Assembly (NCBI GenBank): GCA_006226375.1
Contig: SBHC01000084.1
Location: 62,001-126,000, forward strand
Origin: Deltaproteobacteria bacterium
GTDB taxonomy: Bacteria > Myxococcota_C > UBA6777
Direction: 5' to 3'
DNA length: 64,000 nucleotides
Made by a program: the position numbers and the translations under genes. Positions 1 to 9,759 of this stretch are shown one piece after another (the first letter of the stretch is position 1; each line of letters opens with the position of its first letter). The notes beneath the pieces were generated by a model. That model saw only the letters and a list, made by a program, of their open reading frames with translations, had not been told where the DNA came from and searched no databases.

Positions 1-2
1 AC

Positions 3-3000
3 AAGATGCCCAAAGAGTCGTTCCCCCAAACCTCCCTCGACGAAGTCAGGGTGCAGGTGATCTACAGAGGAGCCGGCCCGAAAGAGATCGAGCAAGGCAT
101 CCTGATCAAGATCGAAGAAGCGGTCGAAGGCATCAGCGGCATCGACCAGATCAGCTCGGAAGCCAAAGAAAACTTAGGCTCCGTTCGGATGGAGCTTCGC
201 CGCGGCGTCGATGCAGACGAGACGTTGAGGGAGGTCAAGGACGAGATTGAAAAGATCACAACCTTCCCTGTGGACGCAGAGAAGCCAACGGTCTTTAAGC
301 TCATTCGCCGACAACCGGTGATTCAGTATGTCATCACAGGCAATACTGAGCGTGCCCAACTGCAAACCCTCGCAGACAAACTCAAAGATGAGTTTCTCAA
401 GAACCCCCAGATCAAGCTCGTCAGCGTGATGGGGGTCAAGAATCGAGAGATCTCCATCGAACTCGATGAAGAGAGCTTGCGCCGGTACAACCTGTCGATC
501 ACTGACGTCACCCGGGCTCTTCGGACCGCGAACCTTGATATGTCAGGCGGTACGATCAAGACCAAGCGAGAAGACTTCCGGATCCGGATCTACGGGAAGA
601 AGTACCTCGCCAAAGAGATGGAGCAGCTCGTTATCCGACAGGTACGAGGCAGCACCCCCATTCGCTTGCACCACATCGGGAAAGCTCGGGAGACCTTCGA
701 AGACGTCCCACAAGACCTCGCGTTCAACGGCAAACCTGCAGTCATTCTCAACATTCAAAGTACGCTTTCGGATAACATCCTCAAGGTCGCCAAGCAGGCC
801 AAGATGGTCAAAAAACGGCTCGACAAGACCCTCCCTTCCGGCGTTACGATGCACGTATACCGAGACCAAACGGTTGAACTCAAGTCACGCATCAGCCTTC
901 TCGTGAACAACGGGATCTCCGGGTTAATTCTTGTCTTGCTCGTGCTTTCGTTCTTTATGAACGTTCGCCTCGCGTTCTGGGTCGCCACGGGTCTCTTGCT
1001 CTCGCTGCTTGGAGCGTTCTTTTCGGCCCACACTGTCGGACTCACCATCAACATGATCAGCCTGTTTGGCATCCTGCTGGTCATCGGGATTTTGGTGGAT
1101 GACGCCATTGTTGTAGCCGAGAATGTATACACACACTTGGAGATGGGTAAGTCCCCCTACCGAGCGGCAGTAGATGGAACCGTTGAGGTGCTCCCTGCCG
1201 TTGTGTCTGCGGTCATTACAACGTGCCTTACATTCCTCCCGTTGTTCTTCATGGGCGGGTTCATCGGCAAGTTCATCTACATGATCCCAGCGATGGTGAT
1301 TGCTGCCTTGCTGTGGAGTTTGTTTGAATCCCTCATTATTCTTCCTCCTCACCTCGCACACTCCCTCAAGCCACGAAACAGCATGGAGTACAAGGCCAAT
1401 CGCTTTCGCAAGATGATCGATGCGTCGTTTGGTTGGCTCCGTGATGGCTTGTACGCCAAATCTCTGTCGATCGCCCTGCGGTATCGATGGGCCGTTCTTT
1501 CGGGAGCGATGGCGATCTTCTTCTTGTGTGTGGGTATGCTTGGAGGAGGCATTGTAAAGTTTGTGTTCTTCCCGGCGCTGGAAGGCAACCAGATTGTGAT
1601 GCGGTACACGATGAAGCCGGGTACCCCCTTGGAGGAAACCCGCAAGGTTGCGGAGCAATCGGAAAGAGTACTTAAAAGTCTTGGAGCAGAACTCAAGAAG
1701 AAGCACGGGAAAGTCATCATCCTGCAAACGCTGCGATGGCTGGGAACCCAAACCTCCCGAAACCCCAACAAGTCGGCGCTGACAGGGGAAGAAGTGGGAG
1801 AGGTGCAAGTCGAGCTGATCCCAGGAGAAGAGCGAAAGATCACCAGCTTTGAGGTGATTCGGTTGTGGCGACAAAAGATGGGCCGTCCTCCCGGAGTCAC
1901 TCGTGTGAGCTTCACCCAGTTGATGGGACCTCCTGTGGGCAATCCACTGGAGTTCCAACTTCTGAGCAAGAACACCAAACAGCTGCGCGAAGCCACAGCC
2001 TTCATGAAGAAACAGTTGGCCTCGTTCCCAGGAGTGTTTAACCCTGAAGATGACCTGACTGTAGGCAAACGAGAGCTCCAACTTCAACGCACCCCGCTAG
2101 CTGAAAGCCTCGGTATCTCGCTGCAAACCATCGCCACGGAAGTGCGCAACCGGATGTACGGACAGGAGGTCATGCGTTTGCAGCGGGGCAAAGACGATGT
2201 CAGGATGATGGTGCGTTATCCCGACAAGGAGCGGGACAGCCTGAAGCGTCTCGACAAGATCTGGCTCACGACAGCAAACGGAGCACGCGTTCCAATGGCG
2301 CAGCTTGTTACCTTCAAAGTCACTCGTGAGCTGAAGGTCATTCGTCGCCTCAACCGAAACCGCCAGTCTACGGTCTACGCCCAGCTCGACGAGACCAAGG
2401 GAAACCGGGCCGAGATCATTTCGGCCATGAAAACCCGAGACTTTGCCAAGCTGAAGAAGACCTACCCCAGCGTGAGCGTGGTGGTTGCCGGCCAAGGTCG
2501 TGAGCAAGCCAAAGTTGTGGGAGGAATGAAGACAGCCCTCCCCCTCGCGTTCTTCGGCATCTTCTTTATCTTGTCGCTGATCTTCCCGTCCTATGGAAAG
2601 ATCTTGATTGTCATGGCCATGATTCCCTTTGGCTTCATTGGAGCTGTCTTGGGCCACTTTGTGATGGGCATCCCGCTGACCATCCTCAGCTTCTTTGGAA
2701 TTGTTGGGGTCGCAGGCGTTGTCGTCAACGACTCCATCGTTCTGATGGACGCTATCAACCGGTACTCCCAAACAGGGATGCCGGTGTACGAGGCCGTTTG
2801 GGAGGCAGGAAGGAGCCGTTTGAGGGCGATTTTATCAACAACTCTAACCACGGTTGCGGGGCTCACGCCGCTGCTGATGGAGAAGAGCTTCCAGGCTCAA
2901 TTTCTCATCCCCATGGCTTTGTCGTTGGCCGGTGGAGTTGCCTTTGCGACCTTCCTCACCCTTGTGCTTGTGCCCAGCCTCTATCTGATTCGGCTTGATG

Positions 3001-3161
3001 TCAAACGGTTTATCCACTGGCTGAAGAAAGGGGTGTGGCTCGACATCAACACCATGGAACAGATGGATCAAAACAAGAACAAGCACGACGAACATGATTC
3101 CCAGACCGAGAGAGGAAGCGAGGGTCCAAGCCCCCTACCTCCACAAGGTCACGTGGCCTGA
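3..3161 (+). CDS. RND-family efflux transporter (AcrB/MdtB-like), 5' end outside the window
   Basis: Inner-membrane proton-driven pump subunit of the resistance-nodulation-division family. The frame is open from the first bases, and the visible protein begins inside the post-TM1 motif (KESFPQ), so the true start and TM1 lie upstream. TM4 carries the proton-relay pair (GILVDDAIVVAEN) and the second half has the matching segment VVNDSIVLMDAI. Two large periplasmic porter regions flank the two membrane halves, the usual RND duplication. After the last helix there is a hydrophilic Glu/Asp/Lys-rich tail of about 45 residues, longer than usual. A TolC-type gene follows, so this is probably the middle of an adaptor-pump-outer membrane factor operon. 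Substrate unknown; the HAE-1/HAE-like class is inferred from the motifs. Confidence 0.9.
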   Translation, partial: KMPKESFPQTSLDEVRVQVIYRGAGPKEIEQGILIKIEEAVEGISGIDQISSEAKENLGSVRMELRRGVDADETLREVKDEIEKITTFPVDAEKPTVFKLIRRQPVIQYVITGNTERAQLQTLADKLKDEFLKNPQIKLVSVMGVKNREISIELDEESLRRYNLSITDVTRALRTANLDMSGGTIKTKREDFRIRIYGKKYLAKEMEQLVIRQVRGSTPIRLHHIGKARETFEDVPQDLAFNGKPAVILNIQSTLSDNILKVAKQAKMVKKRLDKTLPSGVTMHVYRDQTVELKSRISLLVNNGISGLILVLLVLSFFMNVRLAFWVATGLLLSLLGAFFSAHTVGLTINMISLFGILLVIGILVDDAIVVAENVYTHLEMGKSPYRAAVDGTVEVLPAVVSAVITTCLTFLPLFFMGGFIGKFIYMIPAMVIAALLWSLFESLIILPPHLAHSLKPRNSMEYKANRFRKMIDASFGWLRDGLYAKSLSIALRYRWAVLSGAMAIFFLCVGMLGGGIVKFVFFPALEGNQIVMRYTMKPGTPLEETRKVAEQSERVLKSLGAELKKKHGKVIILQTLRWLGTQTSRNPNKSALTGEEVGEVQVELIPGEERKITSFEVIRLWRQKMGRPPGVTRVSFTQLMGPPVGNPLEFQLLSKNTKQLREATAFMKKQLASFPGVFNPEDDLTVGKRELQLQRTPLAESLGISLQTIATEVRNRMYGQEVMRLQRGKDDVRMMVRYPDKERDSLKRLDKIWLTTANGARVPMAQLVTFKVTRELKVIRRLNRNRQSTVYAQLDETKGNRAEIISAMKTRDFAKLKKTYPSVSVVVAGQGREQAKVVGGMKTALPLAFFGIFFILSLIFPSYGKILIVMAMIPFGFIGAVLGHFVMGIPLTILSFFGIVGVAGVVVNDSIVLMDAINRYSQTGMPVYEAVWEAGRSRLRAILSTTLTTVAGLTPLLMEKSFQAQFLIPMALSLAGGVAFATFLTLVLVPSLYLIRLDVKRFIHWLKKGVWLDINTMEQMDQNKNKHDEHDSQTERGSEGPSPLPPQGHVA

Positions 3162-3333
3162 TACGAAGGAACAAAAGATTCAGTATTGTGCGAAGCGCGG
3201 AAGAAAAGCGTGGGTCACGACTGTTCCATCCAGCAAAGCGGGACCTTCCTATCGTTCCAGGCCTTCACTGTTGCAGTGCATTGTCTTACTACACACGACT
3301 CATTCTGCCTCCCCAGGTACACGGAGAATTCTC

Positions 3334-4899
3334 ATGTTAACCAACGAACGACTCTTTGAGCGCAGCAGAGAGAGCTATGTGTCGTTCCCCAAGCGATTCC
3401 CCTTCCAAGGTCGGAGCGATTCACTGCGAACGTTCTTATGCTTTGGCTTTCTGGCTCTGCTGGTCGGCTTACCAGGAGCAGCGTTTTCAACCCCCAAGGC
3501 GACAAAGGACTCGAAGCTGCCGACCTTTCAGCGCGGCAAGCCGCACGTGAAGCTCCCGGGTTGGAAGCGCCTGGATCTGCGCCCCAAGCTACCCCGAGTT
3601 CGACGAGTCGCGCAGGCCCAACCTCCGAAGGTGAAGCTATCCAAGACCAAGCTACCGCCAGCGACACCTTTGCTCTTGCCCAAGCAAAGTCTTCAGCAGG
3701 TGTATCAACTGGCCAAAAAAAGTAACGTGGACCTGCGCATCCTTAAGCAGAACCTGGTCTTGGCTGAAATCGCGTCTGCTAGAGCATGGATTGCCCTTCG
3801 ACCGAGGGTGGGACTCTCAGGAAGTTACAACCGAAACCAGTTTGAAGTCATCGTCAACACGGGGCCAAACACGAGCGCCGTGATCACCCCCAAGGACCGC
3901 TTTGACCTGGGCGTTCAGATGAGCTGGACCTTCATGGACTTCACCACGATTCCCAACGTACAAGTGGCAGCGTTGAGCAAGAAGTTGACGGGAAAAACAG
4001 TGCAGCAAACCAAGCGCGAGTTGTACTACTCCATCTCACGAACCTACTACAGCGTCTTGTTGGCAGAAGGAACCTTACGAAGCGCGCGTGAGTCCTGGCA
4101 AAACGCCCTTCAGCACCTGGAGATTTCGCAGGCCCGGCTGCAAGCAGGGATGACAACCAACCTCGCCACCATGCAAGCCAAGTTGGACGTTGCCCGCGCC
4201 CAACAAAGTTGGTTCAACGCAAGAAACCAGCTGCGCAACACCAAGCTGACTCTTGCCCTGTTGTTGGGTCTAAAGACCTTTCCTTACAGCGCGCAGCGAC
4301 CGAACAAACCCAACCTTCCCTCAGGAAAAATGGGTCGTTGGTTGGAGCTTGCTCGCAAGCAAAGAACCGAGCTGGCCAGCAAACGATTGTCCCTGGCGAT
4401 CGCCACCAAGAAGCTACAAAGTCAGTGGCTCACGTACCTGCCCACGGCAACATTGTCCGGTGGAGTCAGCCTGACCAACGCCACAGGCTTTGCAGGTCAG
4501 GCGGCCAACTGGAGCCTTGGAGTCAGCCTGCAGTGGGCGCTGTACAACGGTGGAGCGCGTACTTCGGCCATCCGCGAAGGGTACGCCAACTTGAGAAAAG
4601 CCCAGCTTGACTACCAGAAAGAGCAGCAAGCCATCGACAACGAAGTACGAAAGGCCTACCTGGATCTTCAGAATGCGACAATGGCCGTCGATATCGCCCG
4701 TCGCAACGCTGAGTTGGCCGAGCAAACGTACCGACTCCGTCAGCAACGGTACAAGGCAGGCATGGCAACGCCGGTGTCTGTGTCAGATGCGAACACCCTG
4801 TTGCTCAACGCCAAGATCAACATGTTGCGGGAGAGCCTGAACCGCGAATTGATCGTCCTTCGACTGCGTCGTGCCGTCGGCCAATTTCTAGTCAAATAA
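3334..4899 (+). CDS. TolC-family outer membrane efflux protein
   Basis: Outer-membrane channel partner of the preceding RND pump. The frame is open from 3094, but the ATG at 3334 has a GGAG ribosome site (ACGGAGAATTCTC) and gives a 521-aa protein. A long basic n-region is followed by a hydrophobic signal segment (CFGFLALLVGLPGAA). The mature protein shows the two-repeat OEP pattern: long helices rich in Ala, Gln and Leu (LEISQARLQAGMTTNLATM; QTYRLRQQRYKAGMATPVSV) alternating with strand-like segments such as SLGVSLQWALYNGG. The repeated RLQAGM/RYKAGM turns are typical of TolC helical hairpins. The gap of about 170 nt from the pump gene holds no other gene I can support. Confidence 0.9.
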   Translation: MLTNERLFERSRESYVSFPKRFPFQGRSDSLRTFLCFGFLALLVGLPGAAFSTPKATKDSKLPTFQRGKPHVKLPGWKRLDLRPKLPRVRRVAQAQPPKVKLSKTKLPPATPLLLPKQSLQQVYQLAKKSNVDLRILKQNLVLAEIASARAWIALRPRVGLSGSYNRNQFEVIVNTGPNTSAVITPKDRFDLGVQMSWTFMDFTTIPNVQVAALSKKLTGKTVQQTKRELYYSISRTYYSVLLAEGTLRSARESWQNALQHLEISQARLQAGMTTNLATMQAKLDVARAQQSWFNARNQLRNTKLTLALLLGLKTFPYSAQRPNKPNLPSGKMGRWLELARKQRTELASKRLSLAIATKKLQSQWLTYLPTATLSGGVSLTNATGFAGQAANWSLGVSLQWALYNGGARTSAIREGYANLRKAQLDYQKEQQAIDNEVRKAYLDLQNATMAVDIARRNAELAEQTYRLRQQRYKAGMATPVSVSDANTLLLNAKINMLRESLNRELIVLRLRRAVGQFLVK

Positions 4900-4909
4900 G
4901 GACAACACA

Positions 4910-5398
4910 ATGAAACAGATCACAACCGTTGCTTTGCTTTGTACGCTGCTGGTAGGTCTGGTGGGCCCGACGACATGGGGCGTCAGCACCGCCGCAGCAG
5001 AAACTCCCAACTCCTCTCTCACGGAAAAGCCCAAAGAACCCTACTTTGCCCACGGAGGCTGGGTGATGGAAGGAGTGGGTGGTATCGTTGTGGTAGCTGG
5101 AACCGTGCTTCTCGCCTTGGGGTATGGTTCGTTTGCAGACGCGAACCAACTTCGAGAGGACAACCCCAACGGCGAAAAGAACGCCGATGCAGACAGCCTG
5201 GACGGAACCGGAACGGCCCTCACCACAGTGGGTTGGATTTCCTTGGGTGTGGGAATTGCCGTGATGGTTGGAGGCAGCATCTGGCTGCTGTCCAAACAAA
5301 CCAAAGAGCCCTCCAACGCGACTCCACAAGGAACCGCCTCCCTCCCTCAACCCAAGGCTGCTCCGCAACAAGGAACGGTTCTCTGGGAAAACCGGTAG
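4910..5398 (+). CDS. Small exported membrane protein, unknown function
   Basis: A 162-aa protein starting 10 nt after the TolC gene, with an AAGGA ribosome site, so it probably belongs to the efflux operon. It has an N-terminal signal segment (VALLCTLLVGLVGP) and two hydrophobic glycine-rich stretches (GVGGIVVVAGTVLLALGY and LTTVGWISLGVGIAVMVGG) separated by a hydrophilic loop of about 30 residues rich in Asn and Asp. The tail is Pro/Gln-rich. I do not recognise the family. The two-helix pattern resembles small envelope proteins commonly seen in Myxococcota. Its 3' end almost touches the convergent gene that ends at 5402. Confidence 0.7.
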   Translation: MKQITTVALLCTLLVGLVGPTTWGVSTAAAETPNSSLTEKPKEPYFAHGGWVMEGVGGIVVVAGTVLLALGYGSFADANQLREDNPNGEKNADADSLDGTGTALTTVGWISLGVGIAVMVGGSIWLLSKQTKEPSNATPQGTASLPQPKAAPQQGTVLWENR

Positions 5399-5401
5399 CT
5401 C

Positions 5402-5647
5402 CTAGTCTTCCGCGTCGATCAGGTTTTCGGATTGCTTGTAGAAATCTTCCAGGAAGGTTTGAGCGCGCTCGTAATCCACTTTCCACACCAAGATCCGGGT
5501 TCCGTTGATAAAGTTCAGAGCCGGATCCACGCCACCACAATCGTCCGATTGTACGATAGCTTCGATGTCATGGTAGTCTAGAAAGTCGATGAGAGGTTGG
5601 GCCAGGGCTCGATTGGGAGCATGGGTCAGCAAGATCAAGTCAGACAT
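5402..5647 (-). CDS. DUF2007-like putative signal-transducing protein
   Basis: An 81-aa cytosolic protein. The ATG at 5647 is preceded by a strong AGGAGG box (CCAGGAGGATCGTTAT), which decides against the longer frame starting at 5671. The fold pattern matches DUF2007: an N-terminal strand (LILLTHAP), a helix, a strand with an acidic pocket (IEAIVQSDDCGG), then VWKVDYERAQTFLEDFY near the end. Members are small metal- or ligand-binding-like domains of uncertain function. The gene is convergent with the preceding operon and divergent from the AgmX-like gene. Confidence 0.7.
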   Translation of the reverse strand: MSDLILLTHAPNRALAQPLIDFLDYHDIEAIVQSDDCGGVDPALNFINGTRILVWKVDYERAQTFLEDFYKQSENLIDAED

Positions 5648-5858
5648 AACGATCCTCCTGGTGAAAACCACCGAATGGGAGAGAAAACAGGCTTAACAAC
5701 GAGTCCCACCCGGTGTTCCTCCCTGGTCACGTTAAATGTACGCACTCCCCCTTGAAAGACAAGCCTCCCAAAAAAATTGGAAACTTTTTGTAGCAACCCT
5801 TGTCGGTATGTGCAGTGGGTCGCGACTCCCCAACCGTATGTTTTTCTTTGAATGATTC

Positions 5859-5894
5859 CTTGTATGTCTCTGATATACATTTGATGCATACAAG
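5859..5894. promoter_or_regulatory. Inverted repeat upstream of the AgmX-like gene
   Basis: A perfect 8-bp inverted repeat, CTTGTATG (5859-5866) and CATACAAG (5887-5894), with 20 nt between the arms, lies 24 nt before the ATG of the next gene. It is in the 270-nt divergent intergenic region. It could be a regulator operator or a 5'UTR hairpin. No clear -35/-10 pair was found. Confidence 0.35.
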
Positions 5895-5917
5895 CTGGGA
5901 GAGGAGCACCCTTTACC

Positions 5918-7330
5918 ATGATTGAACAGCCTTCCCCGCAGCCCCCATCACAAGACCTGGTCTTGGAGCCAACAACCTGGGGCGAGCTAACCCATCCACC
6001 GAAAGAAGCAGGAGACTGCCTTCGCATTTCGTTTCGGTGGGCCGACACCTTGTTGGATGTGGGTCACTTTGACAAACCCCAAGAGGTCACCCTTGGACCC
6101 CATAGCCAGAACGATTTCCGCGTCACCATGGACGCCTGGGATGATCAGCCCTACCCCATCCTGGTCAAAGAAGGGCCGTTTGGCTATAGCTTCTTTTTCA
6201 CCGATAGCTTCGCAGGAAGCTACACCAACCAGGATGGAGAGACCTACTCCCTCCAAGAGCTTCAAGCGACACTCGGTGGATATGCAAGCAACGGCTACCA
6301 AGGGTTTGTGCTGCATCTTGAGCCTGGAGATGAGCTTCACGCCGAGATCGGTGAGCTATGCATCGACGTAGACTTTGTCCACCAGCTTCCGCTCGAAGCC
6401 ACACCCTATGCCCGTGAACGAGAATACATGTGGTGGCGTGTCCTTTCCTTTTCGGCCATCGCTCACTTCTGTGTCATCTTGTTGTTTCAGATCATCCCAT
6501 CGGGGGCCAGCGCGCTTCGCCCCACCCAGCTTCTTGGGCGCTTCTCCAAGCTTATCTCCATTCCAGTCGTGGAGCCCCCAAAGAAAGAGCAAAAAGAGTT
6601 TAAGCTGAAGAAGAAAAAACCAAAGCCACGTGACAAGGTAGTGAAGCGAACCCACAAACGAACTCCAACTCCCACCGACAACGAAAAAGTCACCAAGACC
6701 CGAGACGTGAAGAAGGTTGGAGTGTTGGGCGCGCTGCAGAACTTTGGCTCAGGCAAAGGGGACATCTTTGGCAAGATGAACACCCAACAGTGGCTGGGAC
6801 AAGTGATAGCATCCACCGGCGGTCAGTCCTCGGCTTCGGCCGGGTTTGGAACCGGGCGCTGCTTTGGGATGAACTGCACAGGTGGCAACGGAGGCAATCC
6901 GTACGGTGGAGACGGAACCTTTGGGAACCTAACTGGAACTCGTCATTACAACAGACGAAAGGTAGGCAACCTGCGAGGCAAAAAAGTGAAGAAAGTGATG
7001 ATCAAGCTATCGCCACCGATGCTGCGCCTGGAAGGCTCCTTGAGCAAAGAAGAGATTGCTCGTGTGGTCCGTCAGAACTTGTTCATGATTCGATTCTGCT
7101 ACGAACGAGCCCTTACCAAAAACCCCAACTTGGCTGGAAAAATCGCGTTGCGTTGGATCATTGCCGGATCTGGCTATGTCCAAACGGTTGCCGTCACCGG
7201 CACCACGATGAACAACGAACGAGTTGAGAACTGTCTGGTCCGCAAGGTTCGACGCTGGAAATTCCCACGTCCACGGGGCAACGGCGTCGTCATTGTGAAC
7301 TACCCCTTCTTCTTCAACAAAGCCAGCTAA
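5918..7330 (+). CDS. AgmX/PglI C-terminal-domain protein (TonB-like energy transducer)
   Basis: A 470-aa protein. Residues 1-165 form a soluble domain of beta-rich character. One membrane helix follows at about 173-193 (VLSFSAIAHFCVILLFQII). Next is a Lys/Pro-rich periplasmic stretch (KKKKPKPRDKVVKR) and a Gly-rich section. The C-terminal 95 residues match the AgmX/PglI domain: RQNLFMIRFCYERAL, NPNLAGKI, then RWKFPRPRG and a final NYPFFF. This domain is TonB-like and occurs in Myxococcus adventurous-gliding proteins and in many uncharacterised envelope energy transducers. The N-out/C-in or N-in/C-out orientation cannot be settled by eye; positive charges after the helix complicate it. A gliding role is inference only. 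An AGGAG box lies 11 nt upstream of the ATG. Confidence 0.8.
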   Translation: MIEQPSPQPPSQDLVLEPTTWGELTHPPKEAGDCLRISFRWADTLLDVGHFDKPQEVTLGPHSQNDFRVTMDAWDDQPYPILVKEGPFGYSFFFTDSFAGSYTNQDGETYSLQELQATLGGYASNGYQGFVLHLEPGDELHAEIGELCIDVDFVHQLPLEATPYAREREYMWWRVLSFSAIAHFCVILLFQIIPSGASALRPTQLLGRFSKLISIPVVEPPKKEQKEFKLKKKKPKPRDKVVKRTHKRTPTPTDNEKVTKTRDVKKVGVLGALQNFGSGKGDIFGKMNTQQWLGQVIASTGGQSSASAGFGTGRCFGMNCTGGNGGNPYGGDGTFGNLTGTRHYNRRKVGNLRGKKVKKVMIKLSPPMLRLEGSLSKEEIARVVRQNLFMIRFCYERALTKNPNLAGKIALRWIIAGSGYVQTVAVTGTTMNNERVENCLVRKVRRWKFPRPRGNGVVIVNYPFFFNKAS

Positions 7331-7389
7331 GATCACCCCAAAGCCTGCCCATCTCACTCACCTGTTTGTGCTCTCCATCTTTGTCATCC

Positions 7390-7404
7390 AATTTGTAACA
7401 AATT
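7390..7404. promoter_or_regulatory. 15-bp palindrome upstream of the hybrid histidine kinase
   Basis: A perfect palindrome, AATTTGT-A-ACAAATT, about 70 nt upstream of the kinase start. Its size and symmetry suit a dimeric helix-turn-helix operator. Which regulator binds is unknown. Confidence 0.4.
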
Positions 7405-7426
7405 CATTGCTTTTGTTAGGAGGGCT

Positions 7427-7455
7427 GGGTACACTTTTGACACTCCCAGGTACCC
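7427..7455. promoter_or_regulatory. Inverted repeat at the start of the hybrid histidine kinase gene
   Basis: GGGTAC (7427-7432) and GTACCC (7450-7455) form a 6-bp inverted repeat with a 17-nt loop. It ends directly before a possible TTG start at 7457. As RNA it could sequester the initiation region. Confidence 0.3.
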
Positions 7456-7474
7456 TTTGCAGCGAAAAGCACCG

Positions 7475-9751
7475 ATGGACAGAGACGACGCCAGCAAAAC
7501 CAAAGAGGAATTGTTGCGCGAATTGCAACACCTCCGGGCTGAATTGAACCACTTTCAGTTCCAAGAACGGCGGCCCGATCGGCCACGCTCTACCACACAA
7601 GAGCTTCGGCACATCAGCGCCAAGCTTGAAGATGTGCAGCACCAGTACAGGTTCAACCAAGCCTTTCTGGAAGCTGTCTTTGACAACATCCCCGATATGA
7701 TCTTTGTCAAAGACGCACGGCATCTGCGTTTTTTAAGAATGAACCGGGCGGGCTGCGAGCTGCTGGGGCTGAACGAAGAGGAATTGCTCGGCAAGAGCGA
7801 CTTTGACTTTTTCCCAGCCGAAGAAGCCAGCTTCTTTACAGACAACGACAGGGCTGTTTTGGCGACAGGAAAGCTGGTCGTCATCCCCGAAGAGCCCATT
7901 CATACCAAGTCACGGGGCACTCGTTACCTCCAGACCAAAAAGGTCCCTATTTTTCATCATGAGACCGGCGAGCCCATGTACTTGCTTGGGATCTCCGAAG
8001 ATGTCACGGAACAGAAACAGATAGCGCTCGAACTCAAACGAACCAACGAAGAGTTGGAACAACGAGTGAAGGAGCGCACCCAGGAGCTTTCGGAAGCCGT
8101 CGCTCAGCTACACAAAGACATCATTGAGCGGGAACGCACCGCCGCCCAGCTGCGAGCCAGTCAAAAGCTGAACGAAGTCATCCTCGACTCCCTCCCAACA
8201 GGCATCTGCCACATCAACGCCAGGGAAGAAATTCTCCAGGCCAACGCCAAAGCCTTGGAGCATTTCCAAGAAACTTCCACTCTGCAGTTGCAGCGTTCGA
8301 TGCGAAGGATCGAAAGCCGGACGGTTTGGGAAGATCTCACCCCATGCAAAAGAGAAGAGCTACCTGGCAGACTCGCCTTCTCCACAGGCAAGCCACAAGG
8401 ACCCCTCACGATAGGGCACCGCCGCCAAGATGGCTCGCTTGTTTGGGCTTTGTACAGCGCTGTTCCTGTTACAGACCCCGACACGGAAGAGATCACCGGA
8501 GTCATTGTTAGCTTCCTCGACATCACCGAGTGGAAGCAGCGAGAGGCCGAACGGAAAAGCTTTGAAGCCAAGCTCCGACATGCCCAAAAGTTGGAGAGTT
8601 TGGGCATCTTAGCCGGTGGTATTGCCCACGACTTTAACAACTTGTTGGTGGGTATCTTGGGCAACGCCGACCTCGCCTTGCATGACCTGCAAGAGGAAAC
8701 CCAAGCGACTCGAAGAATTCAGCAGATCGTTGAGGCTGCGACCAGGGCATCGGATCTTACCAAGCAGATGCTGGCTTACTCAGGTCGTGGGAAGTTGCAG
8801 ATCCACGCGGTTCATATCTCCAAGCTCACCGAAGAGATCTCCCACCTGCTGAAAGCCTCCATCCCTCGCACTGTCGAGCTACACACCGAGTTGGAATACA
8901 ATTTACCTTGCGTCGAGGGCGACCCCACCCAGCTGCAGCAGGTGTTGATGAATCTTCTGACCAACGCAGCCGAATCGTACGAAGGAAAAAGCGGCACAGT
9001 CACCTTAAGAACCGGTCAGACGGAGCTGTATTATCGCGGAGTCACCGACACGTTCACCGGCACAGAAATGGACACAGGCCGGTATGTCTTTGTCGAAGTG
9101 CAGGATCACGGTCGGGGAATGAGCAAAGAGACACAGGCCAGGATCTTTGACCCCTTCTTCACGACCAAGTTTACCGGACGTGGACTTGGACTCGCTGCAG
9201 TCCTTGGGATTGTTCGCAGCCACAACGGCATGATCAAGATCTCCAGCGAAGAAAACCAAGGCACCCTCTTCACTGTGTTTTTCCCAGTCTCTGACCAAGA
9301 AGCCACAAAACGCCCCAGCACGCCTCCCTCCGTGGAAATACTCAACGAAGCGGACTGGCAAAAAGCAACCATCCTCCTCGTTGATGACGACAGAGTGGTT
9401 CGAAGCGTCGCCCGGAACATGCTGGAGAGTATGGATTTTAATGTGTTGCTTGCAGAAGACGGCGTGGTTGGGCTCTCTATCCTCAAAGAGCAAAAGGACA
9501 ACATCGCGTTGGTCCTTTTGGATCTCACGATGCCCAGGATGGGCGGCTTGGAGACCTTTGAGGCGATGCGAGCGATACACCCTACGCTACCCATCGTCTT
9601 GTGCAGCGGGTACAGCCAAGAAGAAGTCGTCGCCAACTTCGCTCAGCACAACATCTCTGGCTTCCTGTCCAAGCCGTTTACACGCAAGCAACTGCGCTCC
9701 AAGCTGTTGACGGCTCTAGGAGAATCACATCTCTCCAAGCGAGAGGAGTAG
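7475..9751 (+). CDS. PAS-PAS hybrid sensor histidine kinase with C-terminal receiver
   Basis: A soluble hybrid two-component kinase with no membrane segment, so it presumably senses a cytoplasmic signal. In order it has: a short coiled coil; PAS1 (NIPDMIFVKDARHLRFLRMN, ending GISEDVTEQKQ); a coiled coil (ELEQRVKERTQEL); PAS2 (SLPTGICHINAREEILQAN); HisKA with the phospho-acceptor in GIAHDFNNLL (His about 385); HATPase_c with the N box (LMNLLTNAAES), G1 (DHGRGMS) and G2 (GRGLGLAAV); and a receiver (ATILLVDDD, phospho-Asp in LVLLDLTMPRMGG, Lys in LSKPF). The ATG at 7475 is used. An in-frame TTG at 7457 is possible and adds six residues. No response regulator is adjacent; output may pass to an unlinked Hpt or regulator. 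Confidence 0.92.
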   Translation: MDRDDASKTKEELLRELQHLRAELNHFQFQERRPDRPRSTTQELRHISAKLEDVQHQYRFNQAFLEAVFDNIPDMIFVKDARHLRFLRMNRAGCELLGLNEEELLGKSDFDFFPAEEASFFTDNDRAVLATGKLVVIPEEPIHTKSRGTRYLQTKKVPIFHHETGEPMYLLGISEDVTEQKQIALELKRTNEELEQRVKERTQELSEAVAQLHKDIIERERTAAQLRASQKLNEVILDSLPTGICHINAREEILQANAKALEHFQETSTLQLQRSMRRIESRTVWEDLTPCKREELPGRLAFSTGKPQGPLTIGHRRQDGSLVWALYSAVPVTDPDTEEITGVIVSFLDITEWKQREAERKSFEAKLRHAQKLESLGILAGGIAHDFNNLLVGILGNADLALHDLQEETQATRRIQQIVEAATRASDLTKQMLAYSGRGKLQIHAVHISKLTEEISHLLKASIPRTVELHTELEYNLPCVEGDPTQLQQVLMNLLTNAAESYEGKSGTVTLRTGQTELYYRGVTDTFTGTEMDTGRYVFVEVQDHGRGMSKETQARIFDPFFTTKFTGRGLGLAAVLGIVRSHNGMIKISSEENQGTLFTVFFPVSDQEATKRPSTPPSVEILNEADWQKATILLVDDDRVVRSVARNMLESMDFNVLLAEDGVVGLSILKEQKDNIALVLLDLTMPRMGGLETFEAMRAIHPTLPIVLCSGYSQEEVVANFAQHNISGFLSKPFTRKQLRSKLLTALGESHLSKREE

Positions 9752-9759
9752 GCCGAACA

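Noticed and set aside
924-2087. Long antisense frame inside the RND gene
   Set aside because: Shadow of the strongly supported RND coding frame; composition is atypical for a protein.
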